This document shows positions 8,049 through 16,071 of a stretch of DNA of 61,906 bases, piece after piece. Each line of letters begins with the position of its first letter. The first letter of the stretch is position 1. The notes beneath the pieces are model-generated. The model was given only the letters and a program-made list of their open reading frames with translations. It searched no databases and was not told the origin of the DNA. The translations under genes and the position numbers were made by a program. This stretch comes from Minwuia thermotolerans (GTDB lineage: Bacteria; Pseudomonadota; Alphaproteobacteria; Minwuiales; Minwuiaceae): positions 1 through 61,906 of the forward strand of contig NZ_PIGG01000061.1 in the NCBI RefSeq assembly GCF_002924445.1. The letters are read 5' to 3'.

Positions 8049-8796
8049 CCTGATCCTCCCCCAGATAGGCGGCGCGGACTTCCGGGTTGCTGCGGATCGC
8101 TTCCGGCGCGTCCGTGGCGATGGCGCGACCGTAAACCAGCACGGTGATTCGGTCCGCCAGGGCGAAGACAGCGTCCATGTCATGCTCGATGAGCAGAATG
8201 GTGACATCGCCCTTCAGCCCGGCGAGAATGGCGACCATGTGCTGGCTGTCCTCCGGGCCCATGCCGGCCATGGGCTCGTCCAGCAGCAGCACCCTGGGCC
8301 CGGTGGCCAGCGCCATGGCGATCTCGAGCTGGCGCTGTTCGCCATGGGCGAGGCTGGCGGCGGGGATGTCGGCGCGTGCGCCCAGACCCACCTTCTCCAG
8401 CACCGCGCGGGCCGGTTCCGTCAGGGTCGCGTCGCGCGCCGCCGGTTTCCAGAAGCGGAAGCTGTGGCCCGCATGGGCCTGCACCGCCAGGGCGACGTTT
8501 TCCAGCGCCGTGAAATCCGCCAGGATATTGGTGATCTGGAACGATCGCGCCAGGCCGATGGCGGAGCGGCGGTGCACCGGCAGGCCGGTGATGTCGCGCC
8601 CGTCGAAGAGGACGCGCCCCCCGTCGGGCCGGATTTCGCCGGTCAGCTGTCCGATCAGCGTGGTCTTGCCCGCGCCGTTCGGGCCGATGACCGCGTGCAC
8701 CTCGCCGGCGCGGATATCCATGGAGACATGGTCGGTCGCGGTCAGCCCGCCGAAGCGCTTGACCAGATTCTCGATCTTCAGCACCGGTTCAGCCAT
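8041..8796 (-). CDS. livG: Branched-chain-type ABC transporter ATP-binding protein (LivG-like)
   Basis: This 251-residue ATPase has Walker A IGPNGAGKTT, a signature region SLAHGEQRQLEIAMALA and Walker B VLLLDEPMAGMGPED. The C-terminal AIRSNPEVRAAYLGED ending is typical of LivG. It partners LivF on the cytoplasmic face of the LivH-LivM channel. The gene overlaps livM by 8 bases upstream and livF by 8 downstream, so the four membrane and ATPase genes are translated as one coupled unit. Confidence 0.9.
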   Translation of the reverse strand: MAEPVLKIENLVKRFGGLTATDHVSMDIRAGEVHAVIGPNGAGKTTLIGQLTGEIRPDGGRVLFDGRDITGLPVHRRSAIGLARSFQITNILADFTALENVALAVQAHAGHSFRFWKPAARDATLTEPARAVLEKVGLGARADIPAASLAHGEQRQLEIAMALATGPRVLLLDEPMAGMGPEDSQHMVAILAGLKGDVTILLIEHDMDAVFALADRITVLVYGRAIATDAPEAIRSNPEVRAAYLGEDQDA

Positions 8797-9754
8797 TGCG
8801 TCCCACCCGGCCCTTCAGCAGGCCCACGATGCCGCCGCGCGCGAACAGCACCACCAGGATCAGCAACGGCCCGAACCACAGCCGCCAGAGCTGGAAGAAG
8901 GCCGACAGCAGCTCCTCCACCAGCAGGAACGCCAGCGCCCCGTAGACCGGGCCGAACAGTGTGCCCATGCCGCCCAGGACCACCATGATGATGAGGTCGC
9001 CGGAGCGGGTCCAGTGCATCATGTCGGGGCTGACGAACTCGGTCAGGTTGGCCGTCAGAAAGCCCGACAGCCCGCAGATCATGCCCGAAAGGGCGAAGGC
9101 CGTGAGCCGGTAGCGGTAGGTCGGAAAGCCGATCGCCTTCATGCGGCGGTCATTGGACTTCGCCCCCCGGATCACCATGCCGAAGCGGGCGTTGATCAGG
9201 CGGTGCACCAGGAAGAGCGAACCGGCCATGGCGACCCAGGCGACGTAGTAGAGATCGCGGTCGTCGCCCAGCGTCGCACCGCCGCCGAAGGTCGGCATCT
9301 CGTAGAGCGAGAGCCCGTCGTCACCGCCGTAGATGTCGAGGCCGACGAAGACGAAGTAGACCATCTGCGCGAAGGCGAGCGTGATCATGATGAAGTAGAC
9401 GCCGCGGGTGCGCAGGCAGATGGCGCCGATCACCAGGGCCGCCAGACCCGAGATGCCGAGCGCGGCCACCAGCTGGATCCAGCCATTGTTCATCCACTCG
9501 TAGCCGTCCTCGAAATAGTGGTGGAACCCGATGCCGACCACATAGGCGCCGATGCCGACATAGGCGGCGTGGCCGAAGCTGACCATGCCGCCATAGCCCA
9601 GCACCAGATTGAGCCCGATGGCGCCGATGCCGACCACCAGCGTCCGCGCCACCAGGGTCACCCAGAAGGGCTCGTCGGCCATGTCGGCGATGCTCGGCAG
9701 GGCCAGCAGCACCGCCATCACGGCGAAGCCGACGATCCATTCGTAACGGCTCAT
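8789..9754 (-). CDS. livM: Branched-chain-type ABC transporter permease (LivM-like)
   Basis: This 321-residue inner-membrane permease has about nine hydrophobic segments. The LivM-typical GIGAIGLNLVLGYGGMVSFG occurs near residue 42 and again the family stretch RTRGVYFIMITLAFAQMVYF near 117-136. The cytoplasmic loop that contacts the ATPases, RLINARFGMVIRGAKSNDRR, is intact. Start and stop abut livH (shared base 9754) and overlap livG by 8 bases. Length is normal. Confidence 0.9.
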   Translation of the reverse strand: MSRYEWIVGFAVMAVLLALPSIADMADEPFWVTLVARTLVVGIGAIGLNLVLGYGGMVSFGHAAYVGIGAYVVGIGFHHYFEDGYEWMNNGWIQLVAALGISGLAALVIGAICLRTRGVYFIMITLAFAQMVYFVFVGLDIYGGDDGLSLYEMPTFGGGATLGDDRDLYYVAWVAMAGSLFLVHRLINARFGMVIRGAKSNDRRMKAIGFPTYRYRLTAFALSGMICGLSGFLTANLTEFVSPDMMHWTRSGDLIIMVVLGGMGTLFGPVYGALAFLLVEELLSAFFQLWRLWFGPLLILVVLFARGGIVGLLKGRVGRNG

Positions 9755-10677
9755 CAGCCGCTCCTCGGCGGGAACAGGCCCTCGGGCCGGAAGGCGAGAA
9801 TCACGGCCATCAGCAGATAGCTCATCATCGACGAGATCGAAGGCGCGGCGGTGTCGGCGGCCAGCTGGCCGACGAAAAGGCCCAGGATCTCCGGCAGGAA
9901 GGCGCGGCCGACGGTGTCTATCAGGCCGACGATCAGCGCCGCCACGAAGGCGCCGCGGATCGAGCCGATGCCGCCGATGACGATGACGACGAAGGCCAGG
10001 ATCAGGATGTCGTTCCCCATGCCGATCTGCACCGTCAGGATCGGGCCGGCCATCAGTCCGGCCAGGCCCGCCATCATTGCGCCGAGACCGAAGATCAGGG
10101 TGAACAGCAGGCGGATGTTGACGCCCAGCGCGCCGACCATCTCGCGATTCGAGGCGCCGGCCCGGATCAGCATGCCGATGCGGGTCCTGGCGACGAGGAA
10201 GTAGAGGAATGCGGCCACGGCGAGGCCGACGACGATGATCGCCACGCGGTAGGTCGGATAGACCACCCCGGGCAGGATCTCGAAGCTGGTGCGCAGGAAC
10301 TCCGGCAGGCGAATGTCCATGCCCGCCGGGCCCCAGACGAGCTGGACGAAGTCGTCGGCGAACAGGATCAGTCCGAAGGTGGCCAGCACCTGGTCCAGGT
10401 GGTCGCGGTCATAGAGCGTGCGCAGGCAGAGCACCTCCACCGCCATGCCGACCAGCATGGTCGCCGGCAGGGTCAGGATCGCCGCGATCACGAAGGAGCC
10501 CGTGAGCTGGGTCAGCGACGCCGCGATGAAGGCGCCGATCATGTACAGCGAGCCATGGGCCAGATTGACCAGGTCCATGATTCCGAAGACCAGGGTCAGG
10601 CCGGCGGCGAGCAGGAACAGCAGCAGCCCGAGCTGCACGCCGTTCAGCACCTGCTCGACGAGTAGGATCCAGTTCAT
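9754..10677 (-). CDS. livH: Branched-chain-type ABC transporter permease (LivH-like)
   Basis: This 307-residue permease has about eight membrane segments and the LivH hallmark GLTLVFGIMDLVNLAHGSLY near the N-terminus. The coupling loop RTRIGMLIRAGASNREMVGA is present, and the C-terminal membrane helix ends in ILAFRPEGLFPPRSG. It is the first gene after a strong hairpin that separates it from the binding-protein gene. It serves as a full-length comparison for the truncated livH homologue at the right end of the window, which lacks this last helix. Confidence 0.9.
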   Translation of the reverse strand: MNWILLVEQVLNGVQLGLLLFLLAAGLTLVFGIMDLVNLAHGSLYMIGAFIAASLTQLTGSFVIAAILTLPATMLVGMAVEVLCLRTLYDRDHLDQVLATFGLILFADDFVQLVWGPAGMDIRLPEFLRTSFEILPGVVYPTYRVAIIVVGLAVAAFLYFLVARTRIGMLIRAGASNREMVGALGVNIRLLFTLIFGLGAMMAGLAGLMAGPILTVQIGMGNDILILAFVVIVIGGIGSIRGAFVAALIVGLIDTVGRAFLPEILGLFVGQLAADTAAPSISSMMSYLLMAVILAFRPEGLFPPRSG

Positions 10678-10704
10678 TGTCCGATTTCGCCTGTGAACAC
10701 AGAC

Positions 10705-10728
10705 GGCCCCGGGCAGGCGCCCGGAGCC
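10705..10728 (-). terminator. Strong hairpin between binding-protein and permease genes (partial terminator or mRNA stabiliser)
   Basis: On the transcribed strand a 10-bp stem, including one G-U pair, closes a 4-base loop (arms 10719-10728 and 10705-10714). No strong U-run follows, so it is unlikely to be a full terminator. Hairpins in this position often protect the upstream binding-protein message or reduce read-through, which sets a high ratio of binding protein to permease. Confidence 0.6.
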
Positions 10729-10755
10729 GCGCGTGTCGTGTTCAGGACCGGAATG

Positions 10756-11925
10756 CTACATGCCGCACTCGGACGCGTAGGAGTCCTGGTGGTTCTCGAA
10801 GACGGTCTGCACCGTCTTCACGGTGTATTCGCCGGCCTCGTTCTTGTAGGCCTCCCGCAGATAGAAATTCTGGATCGGGAAGTGGTTGTTGCCGTAGCTG
10901 TAGCGGCCGCGGGTGGATTCGAAGTCGGCCTTCTTCATCGCCGCGCGCATGCCCGCCTTGTCGGAGAGGTCGCCGTTCACCGCCTCGACCGCCGAATTGA
11001 TCAGCAGGATCGTGTCGTAGGACTGCGCGGCGTAGAACGAGGGGTAGCGGCCCGTCTTCGCCTTGTAGTCGGCGACGAACTTCTTGTTCGTCGCGTTGTC
11101 CAGATCCGGACTCCAGGTCTGGGTGTTCAGGCTGCCGACCGCCAGATCCTTGAGCAGCGGCAGGCTGATGGAATCCACGGTGAACACCGAGTAGAGCGGG
11201 ATTTCGCTCTTCAGGCCCGCCTGTTCGTACTGCTTGAAGAACTGCACGCCCGCCTTGCCCGGATAGAAGACGAACACGGCCTCGGCGCCCGACGCGCGGG
11301 CCTTGGCGAGCTCGGCCGAGAAGTCGAGCTGGCCCGGCCATTTGGTCATGTCCTTGCCGACGATCTCGCCCTTGTAGGTCCGCTCCACGCCCTCGACCAT
11401 GTTCTTGCCGGCGGCGTAGTTCGGCGCCATGATGTAGAGCGACTTCACGCCCCGCTGATTCAGCACCTCGCCCATGGCCATCGGCGTCTGGTCGTTCTGC
11501 CAGGACGTCGAGAAGAAGTCCTCGTGGCAGAGCTTGCCGGCGATCTGGGACGGGCCGGCGTTCGACGAGATCAGGAACGGGCCGTTGCCGACCACCGACT
11601 TGTAGGACGCCAGCAGCACGTTCGACCAGATGTAGCCGGCAACGAAATCGACATTGTCGGAGTTGACCAGCTTCTCGGTCTTCTGCTTGCCGATCTCCGG
11701 CTTGAAGCCGTCATCCTCGTAGATGACGTTGATCTTCTTGCCGGCCATGGCGCCGCCGAGATGTTCGACGGCGAGATCGACTGCGTCCTGCATGTCGCGG
11801 CCGATGACCGCCGGCCCCACGGTCAGCGTGGTGACGAAGCCGATGTCGACCGTCTGGTCGTCGGCCTGCACGGCCGATCCCAGCATGGCGAGCCCGGCCG
11901 CCATGGTCAGTGTCTTCTTCAGCAT
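10756..11925 (-). CDS. Periplasmic substrate-binding protein of a branched-chain-type ABC transporter
   Basis: This 389-residue protein has a clear signal peptide (LTMAAGLAMLGSAVQA, cut about residue 21 before DDQ). A two-lobed Peripla_BP_6 fold follows, with IGFVTTLTVGPAVIGRDMQD near the start. It captures the ligand for the LivHMGF system encoded directly downstream. Its position between that transporter and a CoA-ligase operon for aromatic acids suggests a benzoate- or phenylpropanoid-type ligand. The same subfamily also binds amino acids, so ligand identity is not proven. The start at 11925 has GGGAGGC upstream. Confidence 0.9.
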   Translation of the reverse strand: MLKKTLTMAAGLAMLGSAVQADDQTVDIGFVTTLTVGPAVIGRDMQDAVDLAVEHLGGAMAGKKINVIYEDDGFKPEIGKQKTEKLVNSDNVDFVAGYIWSNVLLASYKSVVGNGPFLISSNAGPSQIAGKLCHEDFFSTSWQNDQTPMAMGEVLNQRGVKSLYIMAPNYAAGKNMVEGVERTYKGEIVGKDMTKWPGQLDFSAELAKARASGAEAVFVFYPGKAGVQFFKQYEQAGLKSEIPLYSVFTVDSISLPLLKDLAVGSLNTQTWSPDLDNATNKKFVADYKAKTGRYPSFYAAQSYDTILLINSAVEAVNGDLSDKAGMRAAMKKADFESTRGRYSYGNNHFPIQNFYLREAYKNEAGEYTVKTVQTVFENHQDSYASECGM

Positions 11926-11983
11926 TTGCGAAGCCTCCCTGATTGCTTTCGCCTCAACCTGTCACGGGGGAGATTAGACCGGA

Positions 11984-11999
11984 TCGCAAACGAATGCGA
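11984..11999. promoter_or_regulatory. Inverted repeat upstream of the binding-protein gene
   Basis: TCGCA (11984-11988) and TGCGA (11995-11999) form an exact inverted repeat with a 6-base spacer, next to a minus-strand TAATCT (11971-11976) that could be the -10 box. The arrangement suits an operator just upstream of the -10. No good -35 is visible. Confidence 0.3.
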
Positions 12000-12053
12000 C
12001 GGCGGCCTGCCCCTCTCGTCTCTTGCCCGACCCGCGCAGCGGACCCGGATAAC

Positions 12054-12067
12054 TGCATTATGATGCA
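12054..12067. promoter_or_regulatory. Palindrome TGCATTATGATGCA after the cupin gene
   Basis: TGCAT and ATGCA arms surround TATG in the 184-bp gap between the cupin and the binding-protein genes. Read on the minus strand the segment contains CATAAT, a plausible -10. It could be a second promoter or operator for the transporter. Evidence is only the exact symmetry and position. Confidence 0.25.
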
Positions 12068-12109
12068 TCCGATGCGCCCGGAATGCCAGCGGCTGCAGAA
12101 TAATTCCGT

Positions 12110-12505
12110 CTAGTTCTCCTCCATTCTCGGATCGGCGGCGCTGGAGTGGTCCGTCGGAAGGGGTGTCGCCGTCATCACGGTGACCCCGTCCGGCGTCTCG
12201 AAGCGGTGCCAGCACCCGGCCGGCACGACGACGAACTGTCCGCCCCTCAGTTCATGGCGCTCCGCGCCTTCGGCCGTCAGGATCGTGATGGTGGTGGCGC
12301 CATCCAGCACCTGCACCAATTCGTCGCCTTTGCGGTGACGCTCCCAGGGCGTGTCTCCCGAGTAGCTGCCGGCGAAGATCTCGCCGTTGTTGATCCGGCC
12401 CAGCCTGGCGAAGGCCGCGCCGGCTTCCGCCTCGTTGTCCGGCGCCCGGCCCCTGAAGAACGGCCGGTCCGCCAGCGCCGCCCTGATATCGACCTTCTCG
12501 ACCAT
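12110..12505 (-). CDS. Cupin-domain protein
   Basis: This 131-residue single-cupin protein has a GxxxPxExHxxGDEL-like first motif (DTPWERHRKGDELVQVLDG) and a second motif GGQFVVVPAGCWHRFETPDG. The metal ligands are incomplete: the first motif has one His and a Glu, and the second has one His. The gene overlaps the stop of the CoA ligase by one base. Cupins of this kind accompany aromatic CoA-ligase genes in other bacteria, possibly as sensors or isomerases. No specific reaction can be assigned. Confidence 0.75.
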   Translation of the reverse strand: MVEKVDIRAALADRPFFRGRAPDNEAEAGAAFARLGRINNGEIFAGSYSGDTPWERHRKGDELVQVLDGATTITILTAEGAERHELRGGQFVVVPAGCWHRFETPDGVTVMTATPLPTDHSSAADPRMEEN

Positions 12506-14160
12506 CAGCCTTCCTCTCCTTCGCGCAGCACGAAGCGCTGCACCTTGCCGGTCTGCGTCTTCGGCAGTTCGTCGACGAACGCGACCTGCCGCGGATACTT
12601 GTAGGGGGCGATCTCCGCCTTGACGTGATCCTGCAACGCCTTCGCGGTCGCCGGCCCGTTCGCCACGCCCCGGCGCAGCACCACGAACGCTTTCACCACC
12701 TGCCCGCGCTCCTCGTCGGGCGCGCCGACCACGGCGCACTCGGCGACGTCCGGATGGGTCAGCAGCGCCGCCTCCACCTCCGGGCCGGCGATGTTGTAGC
12801 CCGAGGAGATGATCATGTCGTCGGAGCGCGCGGCGTAGCGGAACCAGCCGTCGGCCTCCATGGCGTAGCTGTCGCCGGTGAAGTTCCAGCCCCCCCGGGC
12901 GTAGTCCGCCTGCCGCTCCGGGTTGTCCAGATAGCGCACGCCCGTCGGGCCCCGCACCGCCAGGAGGCCGATCTCGCCGGGCGCACAGTCGCGGCCGTCT
13001 TCGCCCACCACCCGCGCCTCGTAGCCGGGAATGGCGCGGCCCGTCAGCCCGGCGCGCATGTTCTCGGGCCGCTCGGCGATGAAGATGTGAAGCATCTCCG
13101 TCGAGCCGAGGCCGTCGATGATTCGCACCCCGGTGGCCTTGCGCCAGCCCTCCCAGACCGGGCCGGGCAGCGTCTCGCCGGCGCTGACGCACCTGGTCAG
13201 CGAGGAAAGGTCATAGTCCGCGGCCAGGGCGGTCATGGCGCGGAAGGCGGTGGGTGCGCTGAACAGTGTCGTCACGCGGTGATCCTGGATCGCCTGTAGC
13301 GTGGTCTCCGGGGTGAACTGTTCGCTCAGAAGGGTCGCCGCGCCGACCGAAACGGGAAAGGTCACCAGGGCGCCGAGACCGAAGGTGAAGGCGATCGGCG
13401 GGCTGCCGGTGAAGACGTCGGTCTCGTCGGGCCGGAGCACATGGCGGCAGAAGGTGTCGTTGATCGCCATGACGTCGCGGTGGAAGTGCATGCAGCCCTT
13501 GGGCTGGCCCGTGGTGCCGGAGGTGAAGGCGATCAGGCAGACGTCGTCGGCCGCGGTGTCGGCCGCGGCGAAGCTCTCCGGCTTCCCGGCCATGGCCCGC
13601 TCCAGTTCGTCCTCGGAAGCGAGATCCCCGGCGAAGTGAACCACGCGCTGCAGGTGATCGCTGGCCGCCACCGCCTTCGCCATGTCCTCCTCCAGCCGCC
13701 GGTCGCAGAGCGCCAGCGCCACCTCCGCCTTCCCGGCGATGTAGACCAGTTCCCTGGCGCGCAGCAGCGGCATGGTCGCCACCGCGATGGCGCCGGCCTT
13801 CATGACCGCGAACCAGATGGCCACGAACATTGGCGTGTTGGCGCCACGGATCAGCACCCGGTTGCCGGGCCGGATGCCGCAATCGTCGACCAGGACATGG
13901 GCGATGCGGTCCGCGCGGGCCTTCAGTTCGGCATAGCTCCAGACACGGTCGCGATAGAGATAGGCCGGCCGGTCGGGAAACCGTTCCGCCGCGCGGTCGA
14001 GCAGGGCGGCCCCGCAGTTGATCTGACCGGGATAGGCGCGGAGTTCGGGCAGGCCATCGAAGGACACCGTCGGCCACTGGTCCCTCGGCGGCAGCCGGTC
14101 GCGCGCAAAGCTGTCGACATGGGCCGAGCGGCCCGTCGGCTGGAAGGGCTCAGCGGACAT
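12505..14160 (-). CDS. Benzoate-CoA ligase family enzyme (aminobenzoate-CoA-ligase-like)
   Basis: This 551-residue AMP-forming ligase activates an aryl acid with ATP and CoA. The ATP loop TSGTTGQPKG is at residues 213-222, the A5 motif IDGLGSTEMLHIF follows, and the C-terminal lysine motif ELPKTQTGKVQRFVLRE is intact. The N-terminal DRLPPRDQWP and the LNCGAALLD-like region resemble benzoate and 2-aminobenzoate CoA ligases. It overlaps the flavoenzyme gene by 11 bases upstream and the cupin by 1 base. With an MarR regulator in the operon, the product thioester could be the inducer, as in other benzoyl- or coumaroyl-CoA systems. Confidence 0.82.
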   Translation of the reverse strand: MSAEPFQPTGRSAHVDSFARDRLPPRDQWPTVSFDGLPELRAYPGQINCGAALLDRAAERFPDRPAYLYRDRVWSYAELKARADRIAHVLVDDCGIRPGNRVLIRGANTPMFVAIWFAVMKAGAIAVATMPLLRARELVYIAGKAEVALALCDRRLEEDMAKAVAASDHLQRVVHFAGDLASEDELERAMAGKPESFAAADTAADDVCLIAFTSGTTGQPKGCMHFHRDVMAINDTFCRHVLRPDETDVFTGSPPIAFTFGLGALVTFPVSVGAATLLSEQFTPETTLQAIQDHRVTTLFSAPTAFRAMTALAADYDLSSLTRCVSAGETLPGPVWEGWRKATGVRIIDGLGSTEMLHIFIAERPENMRAGLTGRAIPGYEARVVGEDGRDCAPGEIGLLAVRGPTGVRYLDNPERQADYARGGWNFTGDSYAMEADGWFRYAARSDDMIISSGYNIAGPEVEAALLTHPDVAECAVVGAPDEERGQVVKAFVVLRRGVANGPATAKALQDHVKAEIAPYKYPRQVAFVDELPKTQTGKVQRFVLREGEEG

Positions 14161-15604
14161 CGGCCGCCTCCCGGAACGGCAGCCCCTCCGGCAGGGGCAT
14201 CTCCACGGTCACGGCTTCCGACGGCGGCCCGGCATTGCCGTGGGCGTCGAAGGCGCGGACGTAATAGGTGTAGGTCAGACCGCCCAGGACCGTGCGGTCG
14301 ACGTGCCTGGTGGACTTCACCGCCTCGGCGACCGTCGCCGGCCCGCCGTCCTCGGAGCGGTAGACGTCATAGCCGATCACGCCGTCGGCCGCCTTCCAGG
14401 CGAGCCGAACCTGGCCGCCGTCGACCGCGGCGGCCAGCGCCGCGCCGTCTTCCGGCCATTGCGGCGCGGCGCCATCCGGATCGTCAGCCGGCGCCTGTCG
14501 CGCGCCCTTCGGCCAGAGGAAGCAGTGCACCTCCCTGAAGTTCTCGTCGAGCTGCTTGCAGACATTGCAGTAGATGCAGCGCACGATCCGGTCGGCGCGG
14601 TCCTGGCGCACCTTCTTCGGCCAGTCCGGGTCGGCCAGCAGCTGGCGCGCCATGCCGATGATGTCGGCCTTGCCCTCGGCCAGCAGGCGCTCGGCGTCCA
14701 CCGGGTCGGCGATCTTGCCCACCGAGATGACCGGGGGATGGTAACCCTTTGCGTTGATGAAGCCCTTGATCTCGGCGGCCAGATGGGCGTGCGGCAGGCC
14801 GGGATACCAGTTCCCCGGCATGCAGCGGTCGCCCGAATAGCCGGTATAGGGATAGAGCGGCTGGCCCTCGCGGTGGACCGCATCCTCGAACTTGCCGCCC
14901 ACCGACAGCGAGATGTAGTCGACGCCCGCCTGGGCCATGCGCAGCGCGATGCGCTTCGCCTCGTCGACCGTGTAGCCGTCCTTGATCGCTTCCTCGGCCA
15001 GAAAGCGGATGCCGACAGGGAAGTCGTCGCCGACGCGGCGGCGCACCTCCGCCATCACCCGACCGAACATGGCCAGCCGGCCCTCCAGGGTGCGGCCCGA
15101 ATAGGCGTCCTTGCGGCGGTTGCGGCGGCTGAGGAACGACGACAGCGTGTAGGCGTGGGCCGAGTGCAGCTCGACGCCGTCATAGCCCGCCTCCCGGGCG
15201 CGCAGCGCGGCGAGGCCGAAGTCCTCGATGATGCTCTCGATGTCCCCGGCGCTCAGATCCTCGATCCGCTGCCGCCAGCCGGAGCGCGCCACCTTCATGA
15301 AGTGGATGATCTGCGGCACCACCTTCGAATCCGAGGCCTCGTGGACGGCAGCCGCCAGGCGCCGGTGCCCCTCGATGAAGTCGTCATGGGAAATGCGCAG
15401 CAGCGGGCCCGACTTGGAGCGGTGGATCGCCATCGCCTCGACCACGATCAGGCCGACCTCGCCCTCGGCATAGCGGCGGTAGCGGTCGACGATGTCGTCA
15501 TTGACGAAGCCGTCCTCGCCCGAGAGGCGCGTGACCATGGCCGGCACCGCGATCCGGTTGGGCAGGACCATGCCGTTTATGTCGAGAGGTTCGAGCAGTT
15601 TCAC
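14150..15604 (-). CDS. Old Yellow Enzyme family flavin reductase with C-terminal fibronectin type III domain
   Basis: Residues 1-340 form an FMN TIM barrel of the OYE family, with HSAHAYTLSSFLSRRNRRKD (147-166) carrying the usual active-site and loop residues. VGKIADPVDAERLLAEGKAD (296-315) and GMARQLLADPDW are also typical. Cysteines 343, 346, 349 and 361 (C-x2-C-x2-C-x11-C) resemble the 4Fe-4S site of 2,4-dienoyl-CoA reductase, one residue shorter between Cys 2 and 3. Residues about 388-469 read as a fibronectin type III domain (VRLAWKAADGVIGYDVYRSE, then TYTYYVRAFDAHGNAGPPSE). No signal peptide is present, so this normally extracellular module is cytoplasmic. A likely role is reduction of a ring or enoyl-CoA intermediate. 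Confidence 0.8.
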   Translation of the reverse strand: MKLLEPLDINGMVLPNRIAVPAMVTRLSGEDGFVNDDIVDRYRRYAEGEVGLIVVEAMAIHRSKSGPLLRISHDDFIEGHRRLAAAVHEASDSKVVPQIIHFMKVARSGWRQRIEDLSAGDIESIIEDFGLAALRAREAGYDGVELHSAHAYTLSSFLSRRNRRKDAYSGRTLEGRLAMFGRVMAEVRRRVGDDFPVGIRFLAEEAIKDGYTVDEAKRIALRMAQAGVDYISLSVGGKFEDAVHREGQPLYPYTGYSGDRCMPGNWYPGLPHAHLAAEIKGFINAKGYHPPVISVGKIADPVDAERLLAEGKADIIGMARQLLADPDWPKKVRQDRADRIVRCIYCNVCKQLDENFREVHCFLWPKGARQAPADDPDGAAPQWPEDGAALAAAVDGGQVRLAWKAADGVIGYDVYRSEDGGPATVAEAVKSTRHVDRTVLGGLTYTYYVRAFDAHGNAGPPSEAVTVEMPLPEGLPFREAADVR

Positions 15605-16071
15605 GGCGCCGCCTCCTGTTGCAGGCCGGCGCGCACCTTGCCCAGCAGGCCATAGAGCGCCTCCGCCTCACCCGGCGTCAGGGTCGAAAGCATCGAATCG
15701 ATCCAGCTTTCATGTGCCGGGGTCATGCGGTCGAAGGCCCGCTTGCCGGCCTCGGTCATGCGGACGACCTGGGTGCGGCGGTCCTCCGGCAGGCGCGCCG
15801 TCTCCACCAGCCCCTCCTCGGCCAGGCGGTTGACCAGCCCGGTGACGTTTCCGGCCGAAACCATCAGCCGGCCCGAAAGCGCGCCCATGGTCAGCCCGTC
15901 GGCGGCGCGGTCGAGCTGCGCCAGGACGTCGAAGCGCGGCAGGGTGGTGTCGAATTCCTCGCGCAGGCGGCTGCGGATGGTCCGCTCGATCTCGCCCGTG
16001 CAGGCCAGCATGCGCAGCCAGAGCCGGAGTTCCAGCTTGGGATCGGGACGGAGCTGGCCGGCCGCGGACAT
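15601..16071 (-). CDS. MarR-family transcriptional regulator
   Basis: This 156-residue winged-helix protein has a recognition region TMGALSGRLMVSAGNVTGLV and a wing VETARLPEDRRTQVVRMTEAG, both typical of MarR. It overlaps the flavoenzyme start by 4 bases and shares a base with the SDR stop, so it is autoregulated if the operon is. The near-perfect palindrome upstream of the SDR gene is the obvious binding site. MarR proteins in aromatic CoA-ligase operons usually repress until an aryl-CoA binds. Here that is inference. Confidence 0.88.
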   Translation of the reverse strand: MSAAGQLRPDPKLELRLWLRMLACTGEIERTIRSRLREEFDTTLPRFDVLAQLDRAADGLTMGALSGRLMVSAGNVTGLVNRLAEEGLVETARLPEDRRTQVVRMTEAGKRAFDRMTPAHESWIDSMLSTLTPGEAEALYGLLGKVRAGLQQEAAP

